DNA of 64,000 nt from CAYLMM01 sp964384825 (GTDB taxonomy: Bacteria; Krumholzibacteriota; Krumholzibacteriia; LZORAL124-64-63), in NCBI GenBank assembly GCA_964384825.1, contig CAYLMM010000001.1:62001-126000 (forward strand). The letters are read 5' to 3'. The position numbers were made by a program, and so were the translations under genes. A model generated the notes under the pieces. It had not been told where the DNA came from. It searched no databases and worked only from the letters and a program-made list of their open reading frames with translations. This document shows, piece after piece, positions 49,683-57,749 of the stretch. Positions within the stretch are counted from its first letter, which is position 1; each line of letters opens with the position of its first letter.

Positions 49683-50276
49683 TCAACCACCTCCCGAACG
49701 AGCGAAGGCTCCACGTCTGTCGCCGAGGGTGTTGCGGATCGAACCGCCGTCCGATTCGCCGGACACGTCGTACCACCGGGTGATCACCCAGTCGGTACCC
49801 TCGATGAAGATCTCGACCACGACCTCGGCACGGTAGGGTGTCGTCGACCCGTCGGCCTCGGTCACGGTCACGTCATAAATATAGCGCAATTCGGCGCGGG
49901 TGTCTCCAGGTTCATCGAAAATGATCTCGTAGCGCAGATCGGCCGCGATCCCGCCGACGTTGTTAAGCATGTCGGTCATGAAGGCGATCTCGGTCTCGCG
50001 GCCCCAGGCCTCCCAGTCGACGTCGCCGTAGGTGGCAAGGGTCTGGCCGTCGGGTTCGTAGGTGAAATCCTCGGCGATCTGACGTTCGTAGCCCGCGGCG
50101 TCGAGCCCGTTCATGGCCTTCTGGACGTTCTCCCAGACGTTGGCAGCCTGGTCCTGCGGCAGGTAATTGATCTGGATGGCGGCCGGCTGCTCGGGAGCGC
50201 GGGGCTCGAAGAAGCAGCCGCCGCTCCCGACGAGCGCCGCGGCCAGCAGCAGGGTCCATCCCCATCGGCGATGCAT
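49683..50276 (-). CDS. Lipoprotein, probable paralogue of the downstream lipoprotein
   Basis: A 197-residue lipoprotein: signal peptide ending LVGSGGC (Cys21), then helix ANVWENVQKAMNGLDAAGYE and alternating strands (DLRYEIIFDEPG, RAELRYIYDVTVTEADG, AEVVVEIFIEGTDWVITRWYD), consistent with an NTF2-like fold. Function unknown. The ATG overlaps the barrel-protein stop as TGATG with GGAGG 5 nt ahead, so expression is coupled to that outer-membrane protein. A 119-nt T-rich gap separates it from the next lipoprotein gene. Confidence 0.8.
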   Translation of the reverse strand: MHRRWGWTLLLAAALVGSGGCFFEPRAPEQPAAIQINYLPQDQAANVWENVQKAMNGLDAAGYERQIAEDFTYEPDGQTLATYGDVDWEAWGRETEIAFMTDMLNNVGGIAADLRYEIIFDEPGDTRAELRYIYDVTVTEADGSTTPYRAEVVVEIFIEGTDWVITRWYDVSGESDGGSIRNTLGDRRGAFARSGGG

Positions 50277-52342
50277 CAGAACCTCCAGGAGAACTTGATG
50301 TCGGCGTCCCAGTAGTCCTTGCTGGTCTCCTGGACAGAGGGTCCGTAGGCGGCGTACTTGCGCACGATCGCCTTAAGGGTCTTGCTCTGGCCCCACGACT
50401 TGGTGATCGTGCCGCCGACGCCCACCCGGCCGCTGCGCTGGTCGCGGGTGGTCACTGTGTTGCCGAACGAATCGGTGACGTCCTTGTTCTGGTAGGTCGT
50501 GCCGTAGAGCGACAGCCAATCGGAAGCCTTGTAGCTCATTGTGAAGTCGATCTTCGAGATCCGCTGTTCCTTCTCGGTGAAGTAGAACGTGCTGCCGGTC
50601 GCGTCGGTTCCGGTGCTGGTGGCGTTGGACTTGTTCTGCCAGTCGTGGATGATGGTCAGTTCCAGACGATCGTTCGGGTTGATCTTGACCGTCGAGGTGA
50701 GGTTGCCGCGCTTGTTGTAGGTGTCGTCCTTGCTCACGTAGTCCAGGTCCGAGAAGGTGTAGTCGGTGTACTGGATCCACAGGCGGAAATCCTGCCCCAG
50801 GGTCAGCCAGTCGGCGAGCGCCCATTTGTAGCTCGGCACGACCTCGTAGGTCTCCTTGATGCTGTTGTTCGACGAGCGCTCGCGCCGGATCGAGATGTCC
50901 TCGACGCTGCGGTAGACGAACGACAGGGCCACCTGGTCGCCGCGCGACCAGACGGTCTTCATGTCGACGCTGAACGATTCCTCGAGCCGGTCGCGGTCGT
51001 TGGTGTTGAACTCGTTCTCGGCGATCTCCTGGGTCAGCGCGGTCTTGTAGGTGGCCGACAGATCGGTGTCGCGGAAAAGGTCGTGGATCCAGCTGAACGT
51101 CACGTCGCGCCGCTTGGAGATCTGGCGGCCGCGGGCCAGGGAAGCCCCCTTGTAGGTCTGGTCGTCCCATTTCCACAGGTAGCCGTAGGTCGCGACCAGC
51201 GAGTCGAGTCGGCCCACCCTGAACTTCGCCCCGAGATTGGCGTTGTCCTGGTGGCGCTCCTTGCGGCCGATGCCGCTGGATCGATAGGAGTTCTCGCTCA
51301 GGTCGCGCGAGAGCTTGGACGTGAGATCCAGGCGCCCGAGATCGTATGCGTTGTCCAGGGTGAACGAGACGGCGTCGTTCTTCTCGAGCTCCTGCACGAT
51401 CTTCTGCTGCACGCCGATGGTGTCGATGATGCCGTTGGAGTTGCGCCGGTAGTCGAGGTAGCGCTTGCTGAAGCTCGAGTTGACCACGCTGAAGCCGCCG
51501 GTAAGGCGCCGGCGCTCGTAGTAGACGCCGGCGCGCAGGCTGTCGCCGTCGGCCGAGGAAGAGCTGGAATCCTCGCCCAGGGTGCGGTCGCCGCTCTGGG
51601 TCGTCCCCCAGACGCCGGTGTGGACCGACATCCAGCTCGACGGACGGTAGGCGCCGCGCCAGGCGCCGTTCAACTCGGCCTCGGAGTAATCGATCCGCTG
51701 GTTCTGCTGCTCGCCCTGCTGGTCGACAAGCTTGCCGGTGAGCGTCAGCGTGTTTTCGACGTCGCCCACGTGGATGGCCTCGCGGGTGAGATTGAGCGAG
51801 GCCTGCTTGAGATCCTGCTTGTTCAGGTTGGTCACGCCGGCCGAGTTGACCGAGCGGTCCTCGGTCCAGGAGTCGCTGAGCATGACGCGGGCCGAGTAGG
51901 ACTTGGACAGGTCGGTGTTGTAGTCGATCTTCCCGTTGCGCTTCTCGACGGTCTTGTCCTGCCGCCGGTAGTCGTCCCACGACCAGGTGACATCCTGCTT
52001 GAACTTGCTCATGTCGCGGAAGGAGAGCTCGCTGACCAGTGCGCCGCCGTAGTTGACCTTGCGCACCTGGGCGCGCGCCGACACGGAAGGGTCGCGGGTC
52101 CAGGTCAGCAGATAGGGCAGGCCGGGCGGCAGGGCGGCCGCGGCCTGCTGGTACGACGGAGCTCCGGCGACCAGGGCGGCCAATCCGCCGGCCGGCGCGG
52201 CGGCGCTGTCTGCGGGCGCGGCGGCGGTCGAATCGGCGGGCGCGGCGGCGGAAGCCGCGGCGGCGGCGAACGCAGGCGGGCCCGCCAAGGCGAGCCAGCA
52301 GAAGACCAGGGCCCCGAGGGCCCGCTTCGCCGCGGATACCAT
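50276..52342 (-). CDS. Outer-membrane beta-barrel protein of unknown function
   Basis: A 688-residue exported protein: signal peptide (about 1-26), an Ala/Pro-rich low-complexity linker (27-55), then alternating amphipathic strands to the end, rich in Tyr, Ser, Arg and Asp, closing with YWDADIKFSWRF. The C-terminal Phe and alternation form a BAM recognition signal, so an integral outer-membrane barrel is likely. Strand count looks well above 16. No plug, TonB box or POTRA domain was recognised. ATG coupled to the rsmA stop (TGATG), with GGGGAGG 5 nt before. Two lipoproteins are cotranscribed and may be partners. Confidence 0.82.
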   Translation of the reverse strand: MVSAAKRALGALVFCWLALAGPPAFAAAAASAAAPADSTAAAPADSAAAPAGGLAALVAGAPSYQQAAAALPPGLPYLLTWTRDPSVSARAQVRKVNYGGALVSELSFRDMSKFKQDVTWSWDDYRRQDKTVEKRNGKIDYNTDLSKSYSARVMLSDSWTEDRSVNSAGVTNLNKQDLKQASLNLTREAIHVGDVENTLTLTGKLVDQQGEQQNQRIDYSEAELNGAWRGAYRPSSWMSVHTGVWGTTQSGDRTLGEDSSSSSADGDSLRAGVYYERRRLTGGFSVVNSSFSKRYLDYRRNSNGIIDTIGVQQKIVQELEKNDAVSFTLDNAYDLGRLDLTSKLSRDLSENSYRSSGIGRKERHQDNANLGAKFRVGRLDSLVATYGYLWKWDDQTYKGASLARGRQISKRRDVTFSWIHDLFRDTDLSATYKTALTQEIAENEFNTNDRDRLEESFSVDMKTVWSRGDQVALSFVYRSVEDISIRRERSSNNSIKETYEVVPSYKWALADWLTLGQDFRLWIQYTDYTFSDLDYVSKDDTYNKRGNLTSTVKINPNDRLELTIIHDWQNKSNATSTGTDATGSTFYFTEKEQRISKIDFTMSYKASDWLSLYGTTYQNKDVTDSFGNTVTTRDQRSGRVGVGGTITKSWGQSKTLKAIVRKYAAYGPSVQETSKDYWDADIKFSWRF

Positions 52343-53208
52343 CACACCTCCCCGCCCTCGGGCAGCAGCCGGGCCAGGGCGCGCAGCCGCGCCCGGTCGA
52401 TCTGTTCGGGTCTCAGTTCCGGCGCGATTTCCGCGCGGGCCAGAAGATCCGCCACGGTCGCCTCGTCGAGATCCAGCCGGCGGCGCAGGATCGTGCCGAT
52501 CTGCTTGCGCCGCTGGCCGAAGAGCAATTTCACCGCTGAACGGAATCGATGCAATTCCTGATTTTCCCACGATTCGCCCCGGGGGTCCAGCCGGACCACG
52601 GCCGAGACCACGTCGGGCCGCGGCCAGAAGACCGAGGCCGGCACCTGCCGCAGCACGCGGACGGTGAACAGCGAACCGAGGATCACCGCCAGCACGCCGT
52701 ATTCCCGCCCGCCCGGTTCGGCCGCCAGGCGCTGTGCGACCTCCCGCTGCACCATGAACACCGCTCCGGCGATCCGGGCGCGGTGGTCGACCAGGGCGAA
52801 GAGGACCTCGCTGGTCAGCACGTAGGGCAGGTTTCCCGCCACCACCGGGCGCTCGCCGGCGGCGTCGAGCGCCGCGGTCCAGTCCAGTTTCGCCAGGTCG
52901 GCGTCCAGCAGGCGGAAATTCTCGCGGCCGGCCGTCTCGGCGGTCAGCAGGGCCTGCAGCCCGGTATCGATCTCCACGGCCGCGACCCGGGCCCCGGCTT
53001 CGAGCAGGGGGAAGGTCAACGCCCCGGCGCCGGCTCCCAGTTCGAGGATCTCGTCGCCGATATCCATCACTTCGGCGGCGATGGCGCGGGCCATGTTCCC
53101 ATCGACCAGGAAATTCTGTCCACGGCGTTTCTGCGGCCGGATGCCGTGAGCCCGCAGCAGATCGGATTGGCTGCGCGGACGGCCGCCGCGATCCCCGTCG
53201 CGGTTCAT
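52342..53208 (-). CDS. rsmA: 16S rRNA (adenine1518/1519-N6) dimethyltransferase
   Basis: A 288-residue RsmA/KsgA that dimethylates two adjacent adenines near the 3' end of 16S rRNA. Visible: RPQKRRGQNFLVDGNMA start, SAM motif I ILELGAGAGALTFPLL, EIDTGLQALL, and the catalytic GNLPYVLTSEVLF (NLPY). C-terminal helical domain with LLFGQRRKQIGTIL. ATGA-coupled to tatD upstream and TGATG-coupled to the barrel gene downstream. Confidence 0.96.
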   Translation of the reverse strand: MNRDGDRGGRPRSQSDLLRAHGIRPQKRRGQNFLVDGNMARAIAAEVMDIGDEILELGAGAGALTFPLLEAGARVAAVEIDTGLQALLTAETAGRENFRLLDADLAKLDWTAALDAAGERPVVAGNLPYVLTSEVLFALVDHRARIAGAVFMVQREVAQRLAAEPGGREYGVLAVILGSLFTVRVLRQVPASVFWPRPDVVSAVVRLDPRGESWENQELHRFRSAVKLLFGQRRKQIGTILRRRLDLDEATVADLLARAEIAPELRPEQIDRARLRALARLLPEGGEV

Positions 53209-54005
53209 CGGCTCCTCCCCCGGCGCAGGCGGTCGAAATTCCCGGTGGTCGTCGCGGCCAGCTCCTCGATACCGACGCCGTAGATCTCGGCCACCTTGGC
53301 CGCGGTCAGCGCCAGATGGGCAGGCTCGTTGCGGCGGCCGCGATGCGGCGCCGGCGGCAGCCAGGGAGCGTCGGTCTCGATCACCAGGTCGCGCGGCGAT
53401 AACTCCGCCAGCACCTCGGGCAGACGCGAATTCCTGTACGTCACCGGGCCGCCGATCCCCAGCAGGAAGCCGTGCGCCACGCCCCAGGCCGCGGCCGCCG
53501 CGTCGCCGGCGAAGGCGTGCATGATCCCCCCGCGCGGGGGAACGCCCTCGGCCTCGAGCAGCGCCAGGGTTTGGGGATAGGCGTCGCGGATATGCAGCAC
53601 CACCGGCAGATCGAGATCGCGGGCCAGGGCCAGCTGGGCGGCGAAGGCGGCCTTCTGGGCGGGCCGCGGCGAGAGATCGCGGTAGAAATCGAGGCCGATC
53701 TCGCCCAGGGCGACCACGTTCGGATCGGCCGTCATCGCGGCCAGCTTCTCCAGCGCGACCTCGCCGTCCGGCGTGACGTTGCCTTCGGCGTCGGCGATCA
53801 GCAGAGCGTCGTGCGGATGGATTCCGACCGCGGCCAGGATCCGCGGGTCCGACCGGGCCAGTTCGACCGACCGGGCCGAGCTCTCCAGATCGTAGCCCAC
53901 GTTCATGAAGCGGGTCACGCCGGCGGCCGCGGCCCGTTCCAGGACGGCCCCGGTCTCGCCGTTGAATTCCTCGCGGTTCAGATGCAGATGGGTATCGACG
54001 AACAA
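53205..54005 (-). CDS. tatD: TatD-family metal-dependent hydrolase/DNase
   Basis: A 266-residue TatD TIM barrel with all metal ligands: FVDTHLHLN, VGIHPHDA, LGEIGLDFYRD, VLHIRDAY, MHAFAG and VIETDAPWLPP. Family members are 3'-5' exonucleases or DNases linked to repair. The start is a TTG at 54005 with GAGGAAGG 5 nt upstream; no in-frame ATG precedes the DTHLHL motif. It follows ricT by 37 nt and is coupled to rsmA. Confidence 0.94.
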   Translation of the reverse strand: MFVDTHLHLNREEFNGETGAVLERAAAAGVTRFMNVGYDLESSARSVELARSDPRILAAVGIHPHDALLIADAEGNVTPDGEVALEKLAAMTADPNVVALGEIGLDFYRDLSPRPAQKAAFAAQLALARDLDLPVVLHIRDAYPQTLALLEAEGVPPRGGIMHAFAGDAAAAAWGVAHGFLLGIGGPVTYRNSRLPEVLAELSPRDLVIETDAPWLPPAPHRGRRNEPAHLALTAAKVAEIYGVGIEELAATTTGNFDRLRRGRSR

Positions 54006-54042
54006 TGTTGCCTTCCTCGGCGGCTTCGACGGCGGTCCGCGG

Positions 54043-55017
54043 TCAGTTCCGGCGGCGGGAACGGGCCCCGCGGCGGGAGCGCGACCGGCTCCGCGGCAAT
54101 TCCTGATTCGCGTCCCAGGAGAGGTTCTCGGCCGGACGCACGACCACGTCGTCGCCGTCGTCCTCGATCCCGACGGTCACCATCCCCCGCAGAAGATCGA
54201 TCTTGCGCACCACGCCCCGGCGGCCCTCGACCTCGACCCGGGCCCCGACCCGCGGCATCTTCTCCAGCAGCCTGCGGTAGCCCTCGTGCTCGTACGAGAG
54301 GCAGCAACGGAGCCGGCCGCAGAGGCCCGAGAGCTTGTTCGGGCTCAGGGGCAACTGCTGGGCCTTGGCCATCTTCAGGGTCACCGGCGAGAAATCGTGC
54401 AGGAAGGTGCTGCAGCATAGCTCGCGGCCGCAGATCCCGATGCCGCCCTTCATCTTGGCCTCGTCGCGCACCCCGATCTGGCGCAGCTCGATGCGCGTGC
54501 GGAAGACGCCGGCCAGATCCTTCACCAGCTGCCGGAAATCGACCCGGTTCTCGGCCGTGAAGAAGAAGGTGATCTTGTTGCGGTCGAACTGGCGCTCGAC
54601 GGTCACCAGGTTCATCTGCAGGCTGCGCTCCTGGATCTTCTCCAGGCAGATGTCGTAGTACTCCCACTCGTCGGCGCGATTCTCGTGCAGGCGCTGCAGG
54701 TCCTCGGCCTCGGCGCGGGCCAGCAGGCCCTGATGACGCGCCTCCCGCCACCACTTCTCGCGTCCGGGGCCGACGTAGCAGATGCGGCCCATGTCGCGGC
54801 CGCGGTCGGCCTCGACCATGCAGTAGTCGCCGACGACGGCCGTCACGCCCCGCCGGTTGTGGTAGTAGCCCTTGCGATGGCCCTTGAACTGGACCATGAC
54901 GATGTTCTCGGCGGCAAGATCTGCGGGCGGCTCGACCGACCGGTCGGGCTGCGGCGGCGCGTGCCGCCCTCTATCCCTGCGGCCGGGTCCCGGGCGCGGT
55001 CCCTGCCTGTGCCTCAT
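54043..55017 (-). CDS. ricT: PSP1/RicT (YaaT)-family regulatory protein
   Basis: A 324-residue PSP1-domain protein. The N terminus is Arg/Pro-rich and probably disordered (1-35). The core (40-280) has FKGHRKGYYHNRR and the conserved cysteine clusters GICGRELCCSTFL and SGLCGRLRCCLSYEHEGYRR. The C terminus is an Arg/Ser-rich tail. In Bacillus the RicT homologue forms an iron-sulfur complex with RicA/RicF that affects RNase Y and phosphorelay; no ricA or ricF is here. The gene overlaps holB by 47 nt, a common holB-ricT neighbourhood. AGGAG lies 10 nt ahead of the ATG. Confidence 0.9.
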   Translation of the reverse strand: MRHRQGPRPGPGRRDRGRHAPPQPDRSVEPPADLAAENIVMVQFKGHRKGYYHNRRGVTAVVGDYCMVEADRGRDMGRICYVGPGREKWWREARHQGLLARAEAEDLQRLHENRADEWEYYDICLEKIQERSLQMNLVTVERQFDRNKITFFFTAENRVDFRQLVKDLAGVFRTRIELRQIGVRDEAKMKGGIGICGRELCCSTFLHDFSPVTLKMAKAQQLPLSPNKLSGLCGRLRCCLSYEHEGYRRLLEKMPRVGARVEVEGRRGVVRKIDLLRGMVTVGIEDDGDDVVVRPAENLSWDANQELPRSRSRSRRGARSRRRN

Positions 55018-56221
55018 GCCACATCAACTCCTGGAACAACACCGCCATCGTCAGGCCGATGTTGTGATTGCGGTCGATGCCCAGGCGGGCGCGTTCGACC
55101 GCATCGATATCGTGCAACAGGCCGCGGGCGTGGCGCCGGGCGGCGAGGTCGCGGATCATTTCGGCGTCGCCATCGAGGCGGGGACGCCATTGCTCGCCCC
55201 GTTCGCGGCAAGCGAGAACATCACAGTAGTAGAGATTGAGCATCTCGCATAGCTGAATCGCCCGTTCGCGGCGATCCGGCAGGCCCTCGGCCGTTTTCTC
55301 CCGATTGGTCAGACCCGAATCGGCGGCCAGATCCTCGGGCAGCCTGCCCTTGTGCAGCAGGTCGGCCGCGGCCTGGGCCGATCCGCCCCGGCCGGCGGCG
55401 AGTTCGACCAGCAGCCCCCGGGCCCAGCGGCGCAGGATCCGCGGCACCGGGCGCCTCAGCGATGCGGCGCAGCGGGCGTTGCCGCCGGACAGACGGGCCA
55501 GGGCGGCGGCCTCGGACGGGGCGAGCGGCTCGATCGCGGCTCCCCGGGGCCCGGTCAGCCCGGCGACCCCCACGGGCCCGTAGATCTTCATCAGCACCTC
55601 GGCCAGCTCTTCCTCGGCGAAGGGCTCGAAGGGCACCTGCTGGCATCGCGACAGGATGGTCGGCAGCACGGCGCTGCGGACCGATGTCGTCATCAGGATC
55701 AGCGCTTCGTCGGGCGGCTCCTCGAGGGTCTTGAGGAAGGCGTTCGCGGCCTCGGCGCGCAGGCGGTGGGCGTCGGAGATGATGGCGATCCGGTGCCGCC
55801 CCTGGAACGGCCGCAGCCGCAAAAATTGCAGCAGCGAGCGCACGGTCAGCGGCCCCGGATGATCGGGATCGCCGATGGTGATCTCGCTGCTCGCCGCGAA
55901 GGCGGGCTGATGCAGGGGATCGAGCTGCTTGTCGGCCAGCAGTTGGACGACCTCGGGCTCCTTGATCGTCGCAGGAGCCGGTCCGATCCACTGGATGTCC
56001 GGATGCTGGAAGGTCAGGGCCTTGCGGCAGCTCTCGCAGAAATCGGGGCCTTCGCAGGGCTCGTCGCCGGGGCACTGGATCATCCGCGCCACGTCCAGCG
56101 CGGTCAGGTCCTTGCCGCTGCCCTCGGGGCCGGTGAAGAGATAGCTCTGTCCCAGGGCGCCGGATTCGAGCATCGAACGGAACCGCCCGACGATGCGGGC
56201 GCGGCCGGCGTATCTTTTCAC
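54971..56221 (-). CDS. holB: DNA polymerase III delta-prime subunit
   Basis: A 416-residue clamp-loader subunit: RYAGRARIVGRFRSMLESGA, P-loop YLFTGPEGSGKDLTALDVAR, zinc-binding cysteines (CPGDEPCEGPDFCESC), and the AANAFLKTLEEPPDEALIL and TILSRCQQVPFEP signatures. The Walker A has Lys-Asp where Lys-Thr is usual, as in many delta-prime proteins, which do not hydrolyse ATP. Start taken at the GTG at 56221, which has GGAGG upstream and opens the conserved region. An ATG at 56269 coupled to the upstream stop by ATGA would add 16 unconserved residues. Confidence 0.88.
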   Translation of the reverse strand: MKRYAGRARIVGRFRSMLESGALGQSYLFTGPEGSGKDLTALDVARMIQCPGDEPCEGPDFCESCRKALTFQHPDIQWIGPAPATIKEPEVVQLLADKQLDPLHQPAFAASSEITIGDPDHPGPLTVRSLLQFLRLRPFQGRHRIAIISDAHRLRAEAANAFLKTLEEPPDEALILMTTSVRSAVLPTILSRCQQVPFEPFAEEELAEVLMKIYGPVGVAGLTGPRGAAIEPLAPSEAAALARLSGGNARCAASLRRPVPRILRRWARGLLVELAAGRGGSAQAAADLLHKGRLPEDLAADSGLTNREKTAEGLPDRRERAIQLCEMLNLYYCDVLACRERGEQWRPRLDGDAEMIRDLAARRHARGLLHDIDAVERARLGIDRNHNIGLTMAVLFQELMWHEAQAGTAPGTRPQG

Positions 56222-56265
56222 GGTCAAGGAGCCTCCGTCCATACCCGTGCGGCAGGAGGCCGCGC

Positions 56266-57684
56266 TCATTCCTTGATGTCGACGACGAACTGTTCGCGCA
56301 GGCCCGCGATGTACTCGGTCATCCTGGCTTCCATCTTCTCGGATTCGACCATGCGGCGCAGGGTCTCCTTCACCTCTTCGTAGGAGAGGCGTCCGCCGTA
56401 GGTCCGGTCCTTCACCTTGAAGATGTAGAAACCCGAAGGGGTCAGGAAGGGCTCGACCAGATCCCCGGGAGCGGCTTCGGCCAGTGCCTCCTGGATCGTC
56501 GGCGAAAGCGCGTCGAGGGCGAAGGTGCCGAGATCGCCGCCCTTCTCGGCCGAGATCGGATCGGCGCTCTCGGACAGGGCGATCGAAGCGAAGGGTTCGC
56601 CGCCGACGATCCGGGCGTGGACCGCCTCGGCCCGGGCGCGGGCCCGCTCGACGTCGTCCTTGGTGACCTCCAGAGGGAAGAAGATCTGGCTGATCTCGCG
56701 GCCGGCGTCGGACACCTTGTCCAGATGCACCAGGTGGATGCCGCGTTCGGTCACAATCGGCGGACTGGTCTCGCCCGGCTGGAGCGCGAAGACGGCACGG
56801 TCGAGGTCGCTGCTGAACAGGTCGCCCTGGCTGACGACGCCGATCCGCCCTCCCCTCTCGGCGTTGGGACCCTGCGAATGCGCGCGGGCGACGTCGGCGA
56901 AGGGATCGCCGGCCGCCAGGGCCTGCAGGGCGGCGCCGAGACGCTGCTGCACCCGGCGCTGCGCCTCCTCGTCCGGCTGGATGGGAATCAGGATGTCCGC
57001 CAGCATCAGGCTGTCCGGGGTCGACGGCAGCTCGGTCTCGTGTTCCTTGTAGAAGCTTTCGATCTCGTCCTCGCGCACCTCGATGCCGGGACGGATGAAC
57101 CGGTTGATCACCGCCCGCATGTACTGCTGGTCGCGGAGCTGGGCCGCGGCCCGGGAGCGGTAGTCGTTCATCGTCATGCCGTTGCGGCCGAGCTCGATCT
57201 CCAGCTTGGCCCGCGAACCGTAGTAGCGGATCAACTGGTTGATGTTCTCCTCGACGCCCTTGGCGATCGTCTCGTCCTCGATGCTGATCTCGGCCTGCCG
57301 CGCCGCGGCGATCACCAGCTTGCTCTCGATCAACCGCCCGAGGACCTCGGCGCGCACCTCCTCGCGCGTCTGCTCGATCTCCTGCCCGGCGTTGCGGGCC
57401 TCGAGGAAATAGATCGCGACTTCGCGATCGACGTCGCTCTGCAGGACCGCCTCCTCGTCGACGATCACCAGGATGCGGTCGATGAGCTCGGGCGCGCCCG
57501 GGTCGGCGGCGCCGGTCCCGGGAGCGGCGTCCAGCGCGGCGGCCGCGGAATCCGCGACCGCGGGAACGGCCGCGGTATCGGGCGCGGCGGCGCCCTGCGT
57601 CTGGCCGCACGCGACGGCCGGCAGCAACCCGAGGCACAGCAGGCCGGCGGCGAAGCCGGCCGCAACGATCACTCGCTTCGGCAT
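56266..57684 (-). CDS. SurA-like periplasmic peptidyl-prolyl isomerase
   Basis: A 472-residue exported protein: signal peptide (about 1-26), Ala/Pro low-complexity linker (27-62), SurA N-terminal chaperone domain (RILVIVDEEAVLQSDVDREV and following helices, 65-210), then two parvulin domains (about 220-330 with GPNAERGGRIGVVSQGDL, and 335-435 with ISAEKGGDLGTFALDAL). Expected to chaperone outer-membrane proteins, fitting the barrel protein in the same operon. The ATG has AAAGGA about 10 nt upstream. The stop overlaps an ATG as ATGA. Confidence 0.9.
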   Translation of the reverse strand: MPKRVIVAAGFAAGLLCLGLLPAVACGQTQGAAAPDTAAVPAVADSAAAALDAAPGTGAADPGAPELIDRILVIVDEEAVLQSDVDREVAIYFLEARNAGQEIEQTREEVRAEVLGRLIESKLVIAAARQAEISIEDETIAKGVEENINQLIRYYGSRAKLEIELGRNGMTMNDYRSRAAAQLRDQQYMRAVINRFIRPGIEVREDEIESFYKEHETELPSTPDSLMLADILIPIQPDEEAQRRVQQRLGAALQALAAGDPFADVARAHSQGPNAERGGRIGVVSQGDLFSSDLDRAVFALQPGETSPPIVTERGIHLVHLDKVSDAGREISQIFFPLEVTKDDVERARARAEAVHARIVGGEPFASIALSESADPISAEKGGDLGTFALDALSPTIQEALAEAAPGDLVEPFLTPSGFYIFKVKDRTYGGRLSYEEVKETLRRMVESEKMEARMTEYIAGLREQFVVDIKE

Positions 57685-57749
57685 GGACAAGTATCCTTTC
57701 GACCGGCGGCGGCCCGTGGTCCGGACCGCCGGCGGTGAAGATCGGTCGG

